Of a stretch of 34,572 nucleotides of DNA, positions 1-7,661 are shown in pieces. Numbering within the stretch: the first letter of the stretch is position 1; every line of letters begins with the position of its first letter. The translations under genes and the position numbers were made by a program. This DNA comes from Nitrospirota bacterium. GTDB lineage: Bacteria; Nitrospirota; Thermodesulfovibrionia; Thermodesulfovibrionales; SM23-35. The stretch lies in assembly GCA_040754395.1 (NCBI GenBank), contig JBFMCL010000030.1, positions 1 to 34,572 of the forward strand, read 5' to 3'. Under the pieces are notes generated by a model, which was not told the origin of the DNA, made no database searches, and worked only from the letters and a program-made list of their open reading frames with translations.

Positions 1-100
1 GGTATTCTTGATCTGTCTTTTTCTTTCGCAAAGCCTGCTCCTTTCTTCTTGGTGATGAGGGTTACCAATTATAAAGGTTCAGGCTTTTTTTTCGTATTAA

Positions 101-292
101 ATCCTTCCGCAACAGAAACTAGGTAATTTGATTATCGCCGGTCTATCTGGTTCCTCAATTCCGATTTTCATGAAAGCAATAGGGCTCGATCCAGCTCAAT
201 GCTCCAGTATCATATTGACAACAACGACTGATGTAATGGGTTTTTTTGCTTTCTTGGGTTTTGCAGTACTATTCCAGAATTATCTCATGTGA
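101..292 (+). pseudogene. mgtE: 3' remnant of a MgtE-type magnesium transporter gene
   Basis: Translation from about 128 to the TGA at 290-292 gives the last transmembrane part of MgtE: a GLSGSSIPIFMKAIGLDPAQ-like stretch, then the diagnostic TTTTDVMGFFAFLG segment, ending in YLM. In MgtE this TDxxGF helix lines the Mg2+ pore. A stop codon lies in frame at 98-100 and no MgtE-like sequence is readable further upstream in any frame, so the gene is 5'-truncated or frameshifted at its left side. It lies just outside the left repeat of the tRNA-Glu island, so it belongs to the chromosome rather than to the island. The window edge at base 1 limits how much of the upstream part can be judged. Confidence 0.7.
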
Positions 293-330
293 AGCAGGAA
301 CGTGCAGGAAACCTCTAAATCCTTGCTTTA

Positions 331-376
331 ATTGGCGGTCCCAACGGGAGTCGAACCCGTGTTTTAGCCTTGAGAG
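331..376. repeat. Distal attachment repeat of the tRNA-Glu island (3' end of tRNA-Glu)
   Basis: These 46 bases match 4609-4654 with a single difference (G at 350, T at 4628). They cover the 3' end of tRNA-Glu on the minus strand: CCA end, T arm, variable region and the anticodon loop. The remaining 5' half of the tRNA is absent to the right of 376. A displaced tRNA 3' end, with the intact gene at the other border, is the classic product of site-specific integration by a tyrosine recombinase. Confidence 0.85.
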
Positions 377-683
377 TATCGAAGTATTCCTTATAATTAA
401 ATAGGTTATAAACATCGCACTACAAAACTACTGCACTTACAGAGAGCTAAAAATCTGTTATCTTATTCTTTCTGTTAAGATTTGTACACGCGTTCAGGCT
501 TAGCAATCTTGTATTCTCACAGTAACAAATGCGCCTGACGGTACTGGTCATGCTAATAAGTACAAACGGAATCTATCGTTTTATGTCGCTCAATGGCTGG
601 TGAGGTTATACGGACTATTTTGTGTTAAAGCCTAAAATTGTAAGATTTCAGAATAGTCTATCCGAAGGAATTGTCACCATGCC
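377..683. other. Island left end, no gene seen
   Basis: This AT-rich stretch lies between the distal repeat and the stop codon of the DUF262 gene. I find no reading frame with recognisable protein similarity on either strand, and no clear terminator. It does hold a 17-base motif at 419-435 that is nearly repeated at the other end of the island. Confidence 0.5.
419..435 (+). repeat. Possible recombinase arm-type site, left copy
   Basis: ACTACAAAACTACTGCA here matches ACTGCAAAAGTACTGCA at 4467-4483 at 15 of 17 positions and in the same orientation. Each copy lies inside the island, near one end, and is itself made of two ACTRCA half-motifs. Paired short repeats near both ends are expected of arm-type binding sites for a lambda-type integrase, but a chance match in AT-rich DNA is possible. 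Confidence 0.3.
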
Positions 684-1799
684 CTATCTATCTCCTTTTA
701 TCTTACCGCCATATTTTAAATAGAAGTCAAAGTAATCTTCTAAGAATTTTTGACGATTCTCGATGGCATATTTTTCAACCGCAGCCTGAGAAATGTACGT
801 CTGAAACTTTAACAAGTCCCGATATCTTGTTTCAATATCGATGCCTTTTTCAACCTGGCTCTTTAATCTCTTCAAAAATTCGCTCAAAAATTTCAAAAAT
901 GATCTTATATTTCGTTCATTGCCACTCTGAATTAGATCGTTTAAAAAGAAAAAAACAGTAACACCTATCGCCCTATTCTTCAGAACAATCGCGCTGTTTT
1001 CCAGATAGCGGTATACCTCATCGAGGCTTTCCTTTAGAAGAGTGGCCACTTTCTTGTCTTCTGCGGTAAACCTCAGATTCTTCTTGAAAAAATCTTGCAA
1101 GTCTACAAACCTAGCTCTTCCATATGAATTATCTTTGTTAAGCGAAAAGAAATTTAAGGCAATTTGCGCTGCAGTAAGTTCTTTTGAAAACCTTTTCTTC
1201 GGGATACGAAGAAAATCAAAATATTCATGTTTGCCTAATTTCTTGAAAACAAATTCTTTCATATCCCCTACCATTGCATTCAATTTCTCTCCAGCATTTA
1301 AAGGAGCACCTAGCTGAAGTCTTAAAAACATCAAATTTAATTCTTCCTCATCTTTATCGATGTCAGTAATTTCTATCACATTAAAAATATAGTTCAGGAG
1401 TTTCTCCTTGTGTTGCCGCTTATTCAAGAAGTCCTCCCATGTCTTGTTGTCGTATGCGCTAAGTATGCTTCCTCCCAACAATTCATCTGAGCTCTTAAAT
1501 ACAAACTTATTATCGTATTTGTTATGGTCGTCCTCGTTCTCCTCCTTACCCTCATTGAGTCCAAGGAAAGAAAGAATTGCATTAATTCGTTGGCGTCCAT
1601 CTATACATTCATAAATTCCATCATCACGCTTATGTAAATAAATGCTCGCAATGTCAAAATTCCGAAGAATAGAGTCAATGAGCTTTCGTTTCTTATCGAG
1701 ATCCCACACCGTAGGCTCCCGTTGAAATTCAGGGAACTCTATCGCCTTATATCTTCGTTGGAGGTCTTCTATTGACCATTCAGCATTTTTCTTTTTCAT
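684..1799 (-). CDS. DUF262 domain protein (GmrSD/ParB-like N-terminal fold), island operon gene 3
   Basis: The protein has 371 residues. The N-terminal DUF262 motifs are clear: FPEFQR at 22-27 with W32, and DGRQR at 67-71, the variant of the DGQQR signature seen in GmrS, SspE and related defence proteins, where this domain binds or hydrolyses nucleotides. The C-terminal 170 residues look helical and charged. I see no HNH/DUF1524 nuclease motif there, although GmrSD- and SspE-type proteins usually carry one. The ATG overlaps the stop of the SIR2 gene by four bases (ATGA at 1799-1796), so translation is coupled. A role as sensor or NTPase switch for the SIR2 partner, or as a DNA-modification reader, is inferred. 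The family assignment is firm; the function is not. Confidence 0.85.
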   Translation of the reverse strand: MKKKNAEWSIEDLQRRYKAIEFPEFQREPTVWDLDKKRKLIDSILRNFDIASIYLHKRDDGIYECIDGRQRINAILSFLGLNEGKEENEDDHNKYDNKFVFKSSDELLGGSILSAYDNKTWEDFLNKRQHKEKLLNYIFNVIEITDIDKDEEELNLMFLRLQLGAPLNAGEKLNAMVGDMKEFVFKKLGKHEYFDFLRIPKKRFSKELTAAQIALNFFSLNKDNSYGRARFVDLQDFFKKNLRFTAEDKKVATLLKESLDEVYRYLENSAIVLKNRAIGVTVFFFLNDLIQSGNERNIRSFLKFLSEFLKRLKSQVEKGIDIETRYRDLLKFQTYISQAAVEKYAIENRQKFLEDYFDFYLKYGGKIKGDR

Positions 1800-2887
1800 G
1801 TTTTATAGTAAAAATTATGGACAATATTTTGAGGTGGTGTTTTTATATCCAATTTGAAGCGATCTATCAGATAGCCGATTTTTGCATCCAACCACTCTTG
1901 AAACGGATTTGTCTTGTCTTTATCAAGAAATTTAGCAGTGATCTCAGCAATTAGTTCGCCGGGAGATGCTGAAGGAAAGAACTTTTTATAGTAGTATAAA
2001 ATTTCGGGCATATCTATCAAAGACTGAAAATCCAAATATTCATAATTATGGGTTATGGCCGTCGCTACTGATGGATAATCGATTATTTCAATCTTGATCA
2101 TTTTCCCCGTATGATTAAACCGCTGAACTGTATACAATATTGGAATTAATCCCCAATCATTTCTACTGAGCGAGCATCCAATAATCCTCAGTATATCACA
2201 CCGCATCAAAATTTCTGAGGCCTGTCCCCATAAAAGATTGAAGGGGTAATTGTCCTTCTTCTTTTCTACACCCGGCGGAATCCAGAGCGAATCTGAAGAT
2301 TTTGTTGCAGTCATGCTTTTTACCGTAACAGGTCGTGTATTTTGCCAATTAAAAGAACCATGCAGTTTCAAAATTTTTATAGCCTTCGTGCGTGGCCTTG
2401 ATGTGTCTAAATGCAACGAGTAATCGATGGCAAACCCCAAAGGCGCTTTTATTGTTCTTTCAAGAATATCCTCATAATTAAGAGTAATAAAGCATAATAA
2501 CTCTTCATCGAAGCTGTTCACGTTATTGTGCAGATCAATTAAAACCGTATACAAATTCTTGGCAGGCAATTTCTTCAATTCCGGGCTACTCCTTATGATA
2601 TCAACGATTGCGTTTCTATAGTATTCTCTAATTATTTCAGAGGCAAAATAGTGATGCTGAGATTCCAGCACTGATATTAAATGTTCAATATCTTGTACTG
2701 TAATTAACTCACTCCATATCTTATCACTCAGCCGTTTCGAAGGGTATTTGCGGTGGTTGCGCGCCATTCTTTCCTGAATGTCTTTCGTAAGAAGGCTAAG
2801 GGTAGGACTAATCGATTTAAGCACGGCGTGTGTTGCGCCCGCACCAAATAAATAAACCACTTTTTTCTTATCACGTCTATTAACCAT
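1796..2887 (-). CDS. SIR2-like protein, probable NAD+-consuming defence effector, island operon gene 2
   Basis: The protein has 363 residues. The SIR2-like signatures occur in order: a nucleotide-binding loop FGAGAT at 14-19, FITLNYED at 133-140 (the TTNYD equivalent), KLHGSFNW at 174-181 with the catalytic-type His at 176, and IIGCSLSRNDWGLI at 235-248 (the GYSLxD equivalent). This pattern is that of SIR2 domains in bacterial immunity proteins such as ThsA, DSR2 and SIR2-Argonaute/HerA partners, which degrade NAD+ when phage is sensed. A deacetylase is less likely because the zinc-binding cysteines of classical sirtuins are absent. No transmembrane segment is evident. The start lies three bases after the methyltransferase stop and is preceded by a GGAG ribosome site inside that gene. 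The NADase role is inferred from motifs and context. Confidence 0.85.
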   Translation of the reverse strand: MVNRRDKKKVVYLFGAGATHAVLKSISPTLSLLTKDIQERMARNHRKYPSKRLSDKIWSELITVQDIEHLISVLESQHHYFASEIIREYYRNAIVDIIRSSPELKKLPAKNLYTVLIDLHNNVNSFDEELLCFITLNYEDILERTIKAPLGFAIDYSLHLDTSRPRTKAIKILKLHGSFNWQNTRPVTVKSMTATKSSDSLWIPPGVEKKKDNYPFNLLWGQASEILMRCDILRIIGCSLSRNDWGLIPILYTVQRFNHTGKMIKIEIIDYPSVATAITHNYEYLDFQSLIDMPEILYYYKKFFPSASPGELIAEITAKFLDKDKTNPFQEWLDAKIGYLIDRFKLDIKTPPQNIVHNFYYKT

Positions 2888-2890
2888 AGA

Positions 2891-4099
2891 CTACTTTCTC
2901 CAAACAATCAAACTTTCGCGGGCTGGCTCACGCTTGTGCCTCGACATTTGCTGGGAGCTATTGCCACGATATCGCAAGACATAGATGCCTTTCAGGCTTA
3001 ATCCAATCTGTTCACCGATTTCAGCCAATATTTTATCTACAGAAATCATGAGACCGGAGAAACGCACATTACTAACAACGAGTCCGATATGGCCTCCAAG
3101 CTTCAAAACACTCGACATTTCTTTCAGAGATAGGAACATATCCTCGAAATATCCAATAATTGTTGCAATAATTCTAGGGTTATTCATCTTACGGTTATAT
3201 AATTCATTTACCGTTTCCTCAAGGATTACAGGCCTCACATAGCCGACCGCTTTATATTTTTCCTTAGCTTCAACATGCGACCTCAAAGTCTCATACCGGA
3301 GTTTTTTGAGGGTATCATTATCCTTTATGAACCCGACCAGTAATTCAAGCTCATATATCCTCGTATAGTCGTGTCTATTTGGATATGGTGGAGAAGTCAA
3401 AATGGCATCATACTCATGAGCTTTTACTTCATTGGGAAGTCCCCTTGCGTCACCAATTACTGCTATAGATTGAGCGTCTGTGTATTTGAAATGCGATAGA
3501 GAGTCTATATATTTTTCTGACGACTCAATAAACATTTTCTTAAATACTGCAATAGGAACTCTTCTCTGTCCCGTAATGCGGAGGAATCCACCGGCTTTCT
3601 TTGCTTTACTCGCATTATCAAGAACACTAAGCAAACAAAAAAGAAAGAAATCTTTCTCTGGAGATGACAAAAGATTAATTGAGTCTCGTAATGAAAACAT
3701 GTATTTCAACGTGTCATTTGAAAATGATTTCATAAGAATGGCAACATCCGGAATATTTACTCTGGGGTTAACCGCATGTGAAATTTTGCTGATGGTTCTT
3801 TTAAGTTTATCCCCATTAAATGTTTTAGTTAGAGTATTCGCCAAGAAAACAGAAAAAGGAGAAATATCTACGCCCACTGAATTATATCCATCCATTCTTG
3901 CTTTGATAAGAGTGGTGCCTCCACCGCTATAGATGTCGAGCACCTTATCTCCTTTAGTCAGTCCGAAAGAATCAAAGATCTTCGAAACCAGTTCACTGCC
4001 AAATCGATGCTTAAATGCATACCAGTTGAAAGGGGCAGCATTCCTGTCAGACAGTGGAGAAACAAACTTACCCCATTCTAATTTTTCGACTATTTCCAT
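2891..4099 (-). CDS. DNA methyltransferase (N4-cytosine/N6-adenine type), island operon gene 1
   Basis: The protein has 402 residues. The AdoMet-binding motif I is VLDIYSGGGTT at 53-63, followed by VGVDIS at 75-80 (acidic motif II). The catalytic motif IV is TSPPY at 235-239, continuing NRHDY. The order I then IV with about 170 residues between, and the C-terminal ESLIVW ending, fit the TSPPY group of amino-methyltransferases rather than cytosine-5 enzymes. The intervening region, about 100-230, is mostly helical and may hold target recognition. No restriction endonuclease domain is fused or adjacent. It is the first gene of the operon and has no visible Shine-Dalgarno sequence; an inverted repeat sits where one would be expected. 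It probably marks host DNA for a SIR2/DUF262 partner pair. Confidence 0.85.
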   Translation of the reverse strand: MEIVEKLEWGKFVSPLSDRNAAPFNWYAFKHRFGSELVSKIFDSFGLTKGDKVLDIYSGGGTTLIKARMDGYNSVGVDISPFSVFLANTLTKTFNGDKLKRTISKISHAVNPRVNIPDVAILMKSFSNDTLKYMFSLRDSINLLSSPEKDFFLFCLLSVLDNASKAKKAGGFLRITGQRRVPIAVFKKMFIESSEKYIDSLSHFKYTDAQSIAVIGDARGLPNEVKAHEYDAILTSPPYPNRHDYTRIYELELLVGFIKDNDTLKKLRYETLRSHVEAKEKYKAVGYVRPVILEETVNELYNRKMNNPRIIATIIGYFEDMFLSLKEMSSVLKLGGHIGLVVSNVRFSGLMISVDKILAEIGEQIGLSLKGIYVLRYRGNSSQQMSRHKREPARESLIVWRK

Positions 4100-4107
4100 A
4101 TCATATT

Positions 4108-4122
4108 ATGTGAGCATCACAT
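4108..4122. promoter_or_regulatory. Perfect inverted repeat ahead of the island operon, possible operator
   Basis: ATGTGA-GCA-TCACAT is a perfect 6-bp inverted repeat with a 3-base spacer. It ends eight bases before the methyltransferase start codon at 4099, where a ribosome site would be, and lies downstream of the predicted promoter. It could be an operator, perhaps for a regulator or for the methyltransferase itself, or a small translational hairpin. The TGTGA/TCACA halves resemble a CRP site but the spacer is too short. Confidence 0.4.
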
Positions 4123-4161
4123 TTTTGATTACAATTTCCTTGTTGCTTCTAGTTTGCCTGA

Positions 4162-4170
4162 ATTATATCA
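4162..4170 (-). promoter_or_regulatory. Extended -10 promoter of the MTase-SIR2-DUF262 operon
   Basis: On the minus strand the sequence TGATATAAT gives a consensus TATAAT preceded by TGn, the extended -10 form that can work without a good -35 box. No close -35 match is seen 16-18 bases upstream. Transcription would start near 4155, giving a leader of about 55 bases that contains the inverted repeat. Confidence 0.5.
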
Positions 4171-4608
4171 CATGGATATGTTCTATGTCTCGGGGCAAGC
4201 CAGTTGACAGGAATAATAAGGGATTTTCAAGGAAGATATCGAGAAACATGCACGGACTCCTGAGTGCAACAGATATCTTTGGAATTCATCACCTATGGCG
4301 AGAAGTACGCACTGCTGGTTATCAGGTGAACCGCTTACACCTTGCAATTCCTAATTGTCGTATGGGATATTGGAAGTATTTTTTTTAGCATCTTGAACAC
4401 CAATCGTATATTTCAGCCAATAACAGTGCTGAGTCAATTTATCAAAAACAATTGGTTACATTTTTTACTGCAAAAGTACTGCAATTCAACACTTATTAAC
4501 AACACTTTCAGCCACTTATAGCCATTTTCAGCCATAATTGCTAATTTTGAAGAATGCCCGCAGAACGGCTCCCGGCAAGGTAAAACCATAGAATTTAAAA
4601 GAATTTTT
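4171..4608. other. Island right end, no convincing gene
   Basis: About 440 bases separate the operon promoter from tRNA-Glu. An open frame on the plus strand (about 4185-4388) has no ribosome site and no family I can name with confidence. The rest is AT-rich. The only structure noted is the ACTGCAAAAGTACTGCA motif at 4467-4483. Confidence 0.45.
4467..4483 (+). repeat. Possible recombinase arm-type site, right copy
   Basis: This is the partner of 419-435. It contains two direct ACTGCA units separated by AAAGT. It lies inside the island about 125 bases from the tRNA-Glu border. See the left copy for the comparison and the caveat. Confidence 0.3.
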
Positions 4609-4654
4609 ATTGGCGGTCCCAACGGGATTCGAACCCGTGTTTTAGCCTTGAGAG
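4609..4654. repeat. tRNA-proximal attachment repeat of the island
   Basis: These are the 3' 44 bases of tRNA-Glu plus two flanking bases, repeated at 331-376 with one mismatch. The homology stops in the anticodon loop, the usual crossover place for integrases that use tRNA genes. The tRNA is complete here, so the element restored the gene on insertion. Confidence 0.85.
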
Positions 4655-4686
4655 GGCCACGTCCTAGGCCTCTAGACGATGGGACC
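4611..4686 (-). tRNA. tRNA-Glu (CTC)
   Basis: Read on the minus strand, GGTCCCA pairs with TGGGACC to form the acceptor stem, followed by discriminator G and an encoded CCA (4613-4611). The T arm has GGGTTCGAATCCC. The anticodon stem TGGCC/GGCTA encloses the loop CTCTCAA, giving anticodon CTC. The gene is 76 nt with CCA. It is the integration site of the island to its left and follows tRNA-Gln in the same orientation. Confidence 0.95.
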
Positions 4687-4700
4687 AGCAACTACAGTAA

Positions 4701-4792
4701 ACAGTTAATAGTGATTAGTGAATAGCTGTGAGAAAAGGAACTTCCGATATTTCGTTTTTACTGTTCACTTTGTACTATTCACTGATAACTGT
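4701..4792. repeat. Imperfect inverted repeat between tRNA-Gln and tRNA-Glu
   Basis: The arm at about 4701-4725 (ACAGTTAATAGTGATTAGTG...) is largely the reverse complement of 4775-4792 (CTATTCACTGATAACTGT). The arms are built of short AGTGA/ATAG units. A run of five T follows the right arm on the plus strand. It could fold in the tRNA precursor or be a small repetitive extragenic element. Confidence 0.4.
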
Positions 4793-4797
4793 CTTTT

Positions 4798-4871
4798 TGG
4801 CTGGGGAGAGAGGATTCGAACCCCTGTAAGCAGATCCAGAGTCTGCCGTCCTGCCACTGGACGACTCCCCA
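4798..4871 (-). tRNA. tRNA-Gln (CTG)
   Basis: On the minus strand TGGGGAG pairs with CTCCCCA, followed by discriminator G and encoded CCA (4800-4798). The anticodon stem GCAGA/TCTGC encloses CTCTGGA, giving anticodon CTG. The T arm contains GGGTTCGAATCC. The gene is 74 nt with CCA and precedes tRNA-Glu with a spacer of about 110 bases. Confidence 0.93.
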
Positions 4872-5156
4872 CCAGGATTTTCAAGGTTTGTATTATACCA
4901 TATCACAAAATTTCCGGGCCCTTCAACAATAGCTGCAATCCAAATGACGATCATGGCACGCTGTGTTCTTGTGCAGATTATTTCCCCCCCGAAGAACCCA
5001 CGGATTTTCCGACAATCTGACACTTCGATTCCGGCTGATTTCTGCCTGAATGAGGTCTGTCTTTTGTTTTTTTCACGCTCGATATTTTTCGAGAAACACT
5101 GCCATTTTCCCGCTGTATACATAGGATTGTCATGGTATTACAGTGGTTGTGTGTTG
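4872..5156. other. Divergent intergenic region, tRNA-Gln / clpC
   Basis: This region separates the minus-strand tRNA pair from clpC on the plus strand. Open frames seen here overlap the tRNA on the opposite strand or lack ribosome sites, and I do not support any as genes. The tRNA promoter should lie here, but I could not pick a clear -35/-10 pair for it. Confidence 0.5.
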
Positions 5157-5185
5157 TTGACTTTAAACGCCAAAAGAAGTATCAT
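5157..5185 (+). promoter_or_regulatory. Predicted sigma-70-type promoter of clpC
   Basis: TTGACT at 5157-5162, a 17-base spacer and TATCAT at 5180-5185 make a good vegetative promoter. The predicted start near 5192 leaves a leader of about 16 bases that contains the AGAGAGG ribosome site. I see no CIRCE-type inverted repeat or other heat-shock operator. Confidence 0.55.
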
Positions 5186-5207
5186 TTAATTAAACAGAGA
5201 GGATAAA

Positions 5208-7655
5208 ATGTTCGAGAAGTTTACAGAGCGTGGCAGAAAGGTAATCATCTATGCAAAGGAAGAAGCAGAGAAGCGGCAGAATGATTATCTTGGCACAGAG
5301 CATCTCCTGCTCGCGGTTCTCAAAGAAGAAGACGGCCTCCCGATAGCAATTCTGAAAAGGATGGGCATAACGCCCGAAGAAGTCCGGCTGGAAGTCGAAA
5401 GAAACCTGCCACAGGGCACCAATATCATGACGTTCGGGGATATTCCGTTTACTCCGAGGGCAAAGAAAGTGCTTGAACTTGCCGTTGAGGAAGCGCGGCT
5501 TCTCGGCCATAATTATATCGGAAGCGAGCACATCTTCCTCGGCCTGATACGTGAGGAGGAAGGCATAGGCGGCAAGATACTGCGGAGCTTCGGCGCAAAC
5601 CTTCTTGGAGCACGGCAGCTCACCATTAATTTTTCGATACGGGCTCACTCGAACGTCAAGGAAAAACGGAGCACCACTCCTGCGCTCGATGAGTTCGGAA
5701 GAGACCTGACTGTCCTCGCAAAAGAGGGAAAGCTGGACCCGGTTATCAGCAGGGAAGATGAGATAGAGCGTCTCGTACAGATACTCGGCAGGAGAATCAA
5801 GAACAACCCGGTGATTATCGGCGAGCCGGGCGTCGGAAAAACCGCCATTGTCGAGGGTCTCTCCCAGAAGATTGTCTCGGGGAATATCCCTGACAGCCTA
5901 CTCGGCAAACGCATCGTATCGCTTGATCTCGGTGCGCTGATCGCCGGCACCAAATACAGGGGTCAGTTCGAGGAAAGACTCAAGATCGTGATGAAAGAGA
6001 TCGTGCAGTCCGACAATGTCATCCTGTTTATCGATGAACTGCACACCTTAATAGGAGCCGGAGCTGCAGAAGGCTCTGTTGATGCGTCCAGCATGCTCAA
6101 GCCTGCCCTCTCCCGCGGGGAGATCCAGTGCATCGGGGCAACAACTCCCGATGAATACAGGAAGCATATAGAGAAAGACGGGGCCCTCGAACGCAGGTTT
6201 CAGCCCATCTACATACAGCCGCCGAATGTCGATAACACGATAGACATTCTGAAAGGACTGAAGTCGAGATATGAATCCTTTCATAAGGTCAAGATAAGCG
6301 AAACCGCGATAGAGGTTGCCGCCAAGCTTTCGGACAGATACATCTCTGACAGATATCTCCCGGACAAGGCAATTGATGTGATCGATGAGACCGGCTCCAG
6401 AATCAAGCTCAAGAAGTACACACCGCCGCAGGAACTGAAAGAGCTTGAAACCGATATTCAGAGATTCTCAAAAGAGAAGAACCTCTACATCAAGCTCCAT
6501 GATCTTGAAAAAGCATCATCAATCCGTTTGGAGGAAGAGAAGCTCAAACGGCTTCATGAACAGCTCCATAAACAGTGGATCGATAATCTCAATAAGGAGA
6601 TTCCTGTGGTCAGCGAAGAGGATATCGAGTATACCGTTTCCAAGATGACCGGTATCCCGCTCTCAAAGCTTGAAGAAAAAGAGTCAGAAAAACTGATCAG
6701 GATGGAAGACAACCTTCACTTGAGGATAATCGGCCAGGAAGAAGCGATAAAGGCTGTCTCGAAGGCGATCAGAAGGTCGCGGGCCGGCCTGAAATCAAAC
6801 AAAAAGCCGATCGGCTCGTTCTTTTTCCTCGGACCGACCGGGGTCGGCAAGACCGAACTCGCAAAGGCGCTTGCATGGTTCCTGTTTAACGATGAAAGCT
6901 CCCTCGTAAAGATCGATATGTCAGAATACATGGAGCGCTTTAATGTCTCCAGACTGACGGGAGCCCCTCCGGGCTATGTCGGATATGAGGAAGGCGGGCA
7001 GCTGACCGAAAAGATCAGGAAAAAGCCTTATTCGGTCGTGCTCTTTGACGAGATAGAAAAGGCACATCCCGATGTCTTCAATATTCTCCTTCAGGTGCTC
7101 GATGAAGGGACGCTTACCGACAGTTACGGACGCAAGGTCGATTTCAAAAATACCGTGATCATCATGACCTCCAACCTCGGGGCGCGTCTGATAGAGAAGG
7201 CAACTCCCCTCGGTTTCCAGCGGAACATATCGGGGATGATATATGAGAAGATCAAGGAAAACGTGCTGAATGAGCTGAAGAAGACGTTCAACCCGGAATT
7301 CCTGAACCGGGTTGATGAGACAGTGGTGTTCCATCCTCTTGAAAAAGAGCATCTGCTGTCAATTATCGACCTGCTTGTTGAAGAGACGAACAGGGTGCTC
7401 ATCGAACAGCAGGAGCTTATTATTGAAGTGTCTGACGATGTGAAGGAATGGATCATAAAGCATTTCTATCAGCCTACATATGGTGCGCGGCCGATGAGAA
7501 GGGCTGTGCAGAAGGTAATCGAGGACCCGCTCTCCGAGGAACTGCTAAGGGGAAGATTCAAAAATATCCACAAGATACAGGTGATCCTCGAAGGTGACTC
7601 CCCGGCGTTTATCGAAGCCGAAGAGGCTGTCCCCATCTTTTCCAGCACGAATTAG
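5208..7655 (+). CDS. clpC: ClpC-type AAA+ protease regulatory ATPase
   Basis: The protein has 815 residues, the usual ClpC size. An N-terminal double Clp repeat domain (about 1-145) begins [11 protein letters not shown]. The first AAA module has Walker [10 protein letters not shown] near 205 and Walker [14 protein letters not shown] near 275. A charged coiled segment with a UVR-like motif lies at about 420-455, which separates ClpC from ClpA and ClpB. The second AAA module has GPTGVGKTE near 543 and [14 protein letters not shown] near 610. The enzyme unfolds proteins and feeds them to ClpP in the cytosol. No adaptor (mcsA/mcsB) or ctsR lies next to it, unlike in Firmicutes. A promoter and ribosome site precede the ATG; a thioredoxin-like gene follows after six bases. 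Confidence 0.95.
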   Translation: MFEKFTERGRKVIIYAKEEAEKRQNDYLGTEHLLLAVLKEEDGLPIAILKRMGITPEEVRLEVERNLPQGTNIMTFGDIPFTPRAKKVLELAVEEARLLGHNYIGSEHIFLGLIREEEGIGGKILRSFGANLLGARQLTINFSIRAHSNVKEKRSTTPALDEFGRDLTVLAKEGKLDPVISREDEIERLVQILGRRIKNNPVIIGEPGVGKTAIVEGLSQKIVSGNIPDSLLGKRIVSLDLGALIAGTKYRGQFEERLKIVMKEIVQSDNVILFIDELHTLIGAGAAEGSVDASSMLKPALSRGEIQCIGATTPDEYRKHIEKDGALERRFQPIYIQPPNVDNTIDILKGLKSRYESFHKVKISETAIEVAAKLSDRYISDRYLPDKAIDVIDETGSRIKLKKYTPPQELKELETDIQRFSKEKNLYIKLHDLEKASSIRLEEEKLKRLHEQLHKQWIDNLNKEIPVVSEEDIEYTVSKMTGIPLSKLEEKESEKLIRMEDNLHLRIIGQEEAIKAVSKAIRRSRAGLKSNKKPIGSFFFLGPTGVGKTELAKALAWFLFNDESSLVKIDMSEYMERFNVSRLTGAPPGYVGYEEGGQLTEKIRKKPYSVVLFDEIEKAHPDVFNILLQVLDEGTLTDSYGRKVDFKNTVIIMTSNLGARLIEKATPLGFQRNISGMIYEKIKENVLNELKKTFNPEFLNRVDETVVFHPLEKEHLLSIIDLLVEETNRVLIEQQELIIEVSDDVKEWIIKHFYQPTYGARPMRRAVQKVIEDPLSEELLRGRFKNIHKIQVILEGDSPAFIEAEEAVPIFSSTN

Positions 7656-7661
7656 CATACA

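Larger units (their letters stand above)
331..4654. mobile_element. Small genomic island inserted in tRNA-Glu, cargo MTase-SIR2-DUF262
   Basis: About 4.3 kb is bounded by 46-bp direct repeats that duplicate the 3' half of tRNA-Glu. The interior is visibly AT-rich: single 60-base lines counted by hand give roughly 28-40% G+C against about 50% for the backbone. It carries only one operon of three genes and no recognisable integrase, excisionase or replication gene. It is therefore either a decayed integrative element or a satellite mobilised by a recombinase in trans. The tRNA lies at the right border, so the element extends from the tRNA 3' end leftwards. Confidence 0.75.

Noticed and set aside
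684-4099. Classical restriction-modification system
   Set aside because: The methyltransferase is present but neither neighbour has a restriction endonuclease motif (PD-D/ExK, HNH, PLD or GIY-YIG).
4108-4122. CRP binding site
   Set aside because: The half-sites TGTGA and TCACA are right, but CRP needs a 6-base spacer and here it is 3.
4185-4388. Plus-strand frame with a faint IS3-transposase-like phrase (REVRTAGYQVNR)
   Set aside because: The similarity is a dozen residues, no DDE motif or terminal repeat is present, and there is no ribosome site. It could be a very old remnant but cannot be supported.
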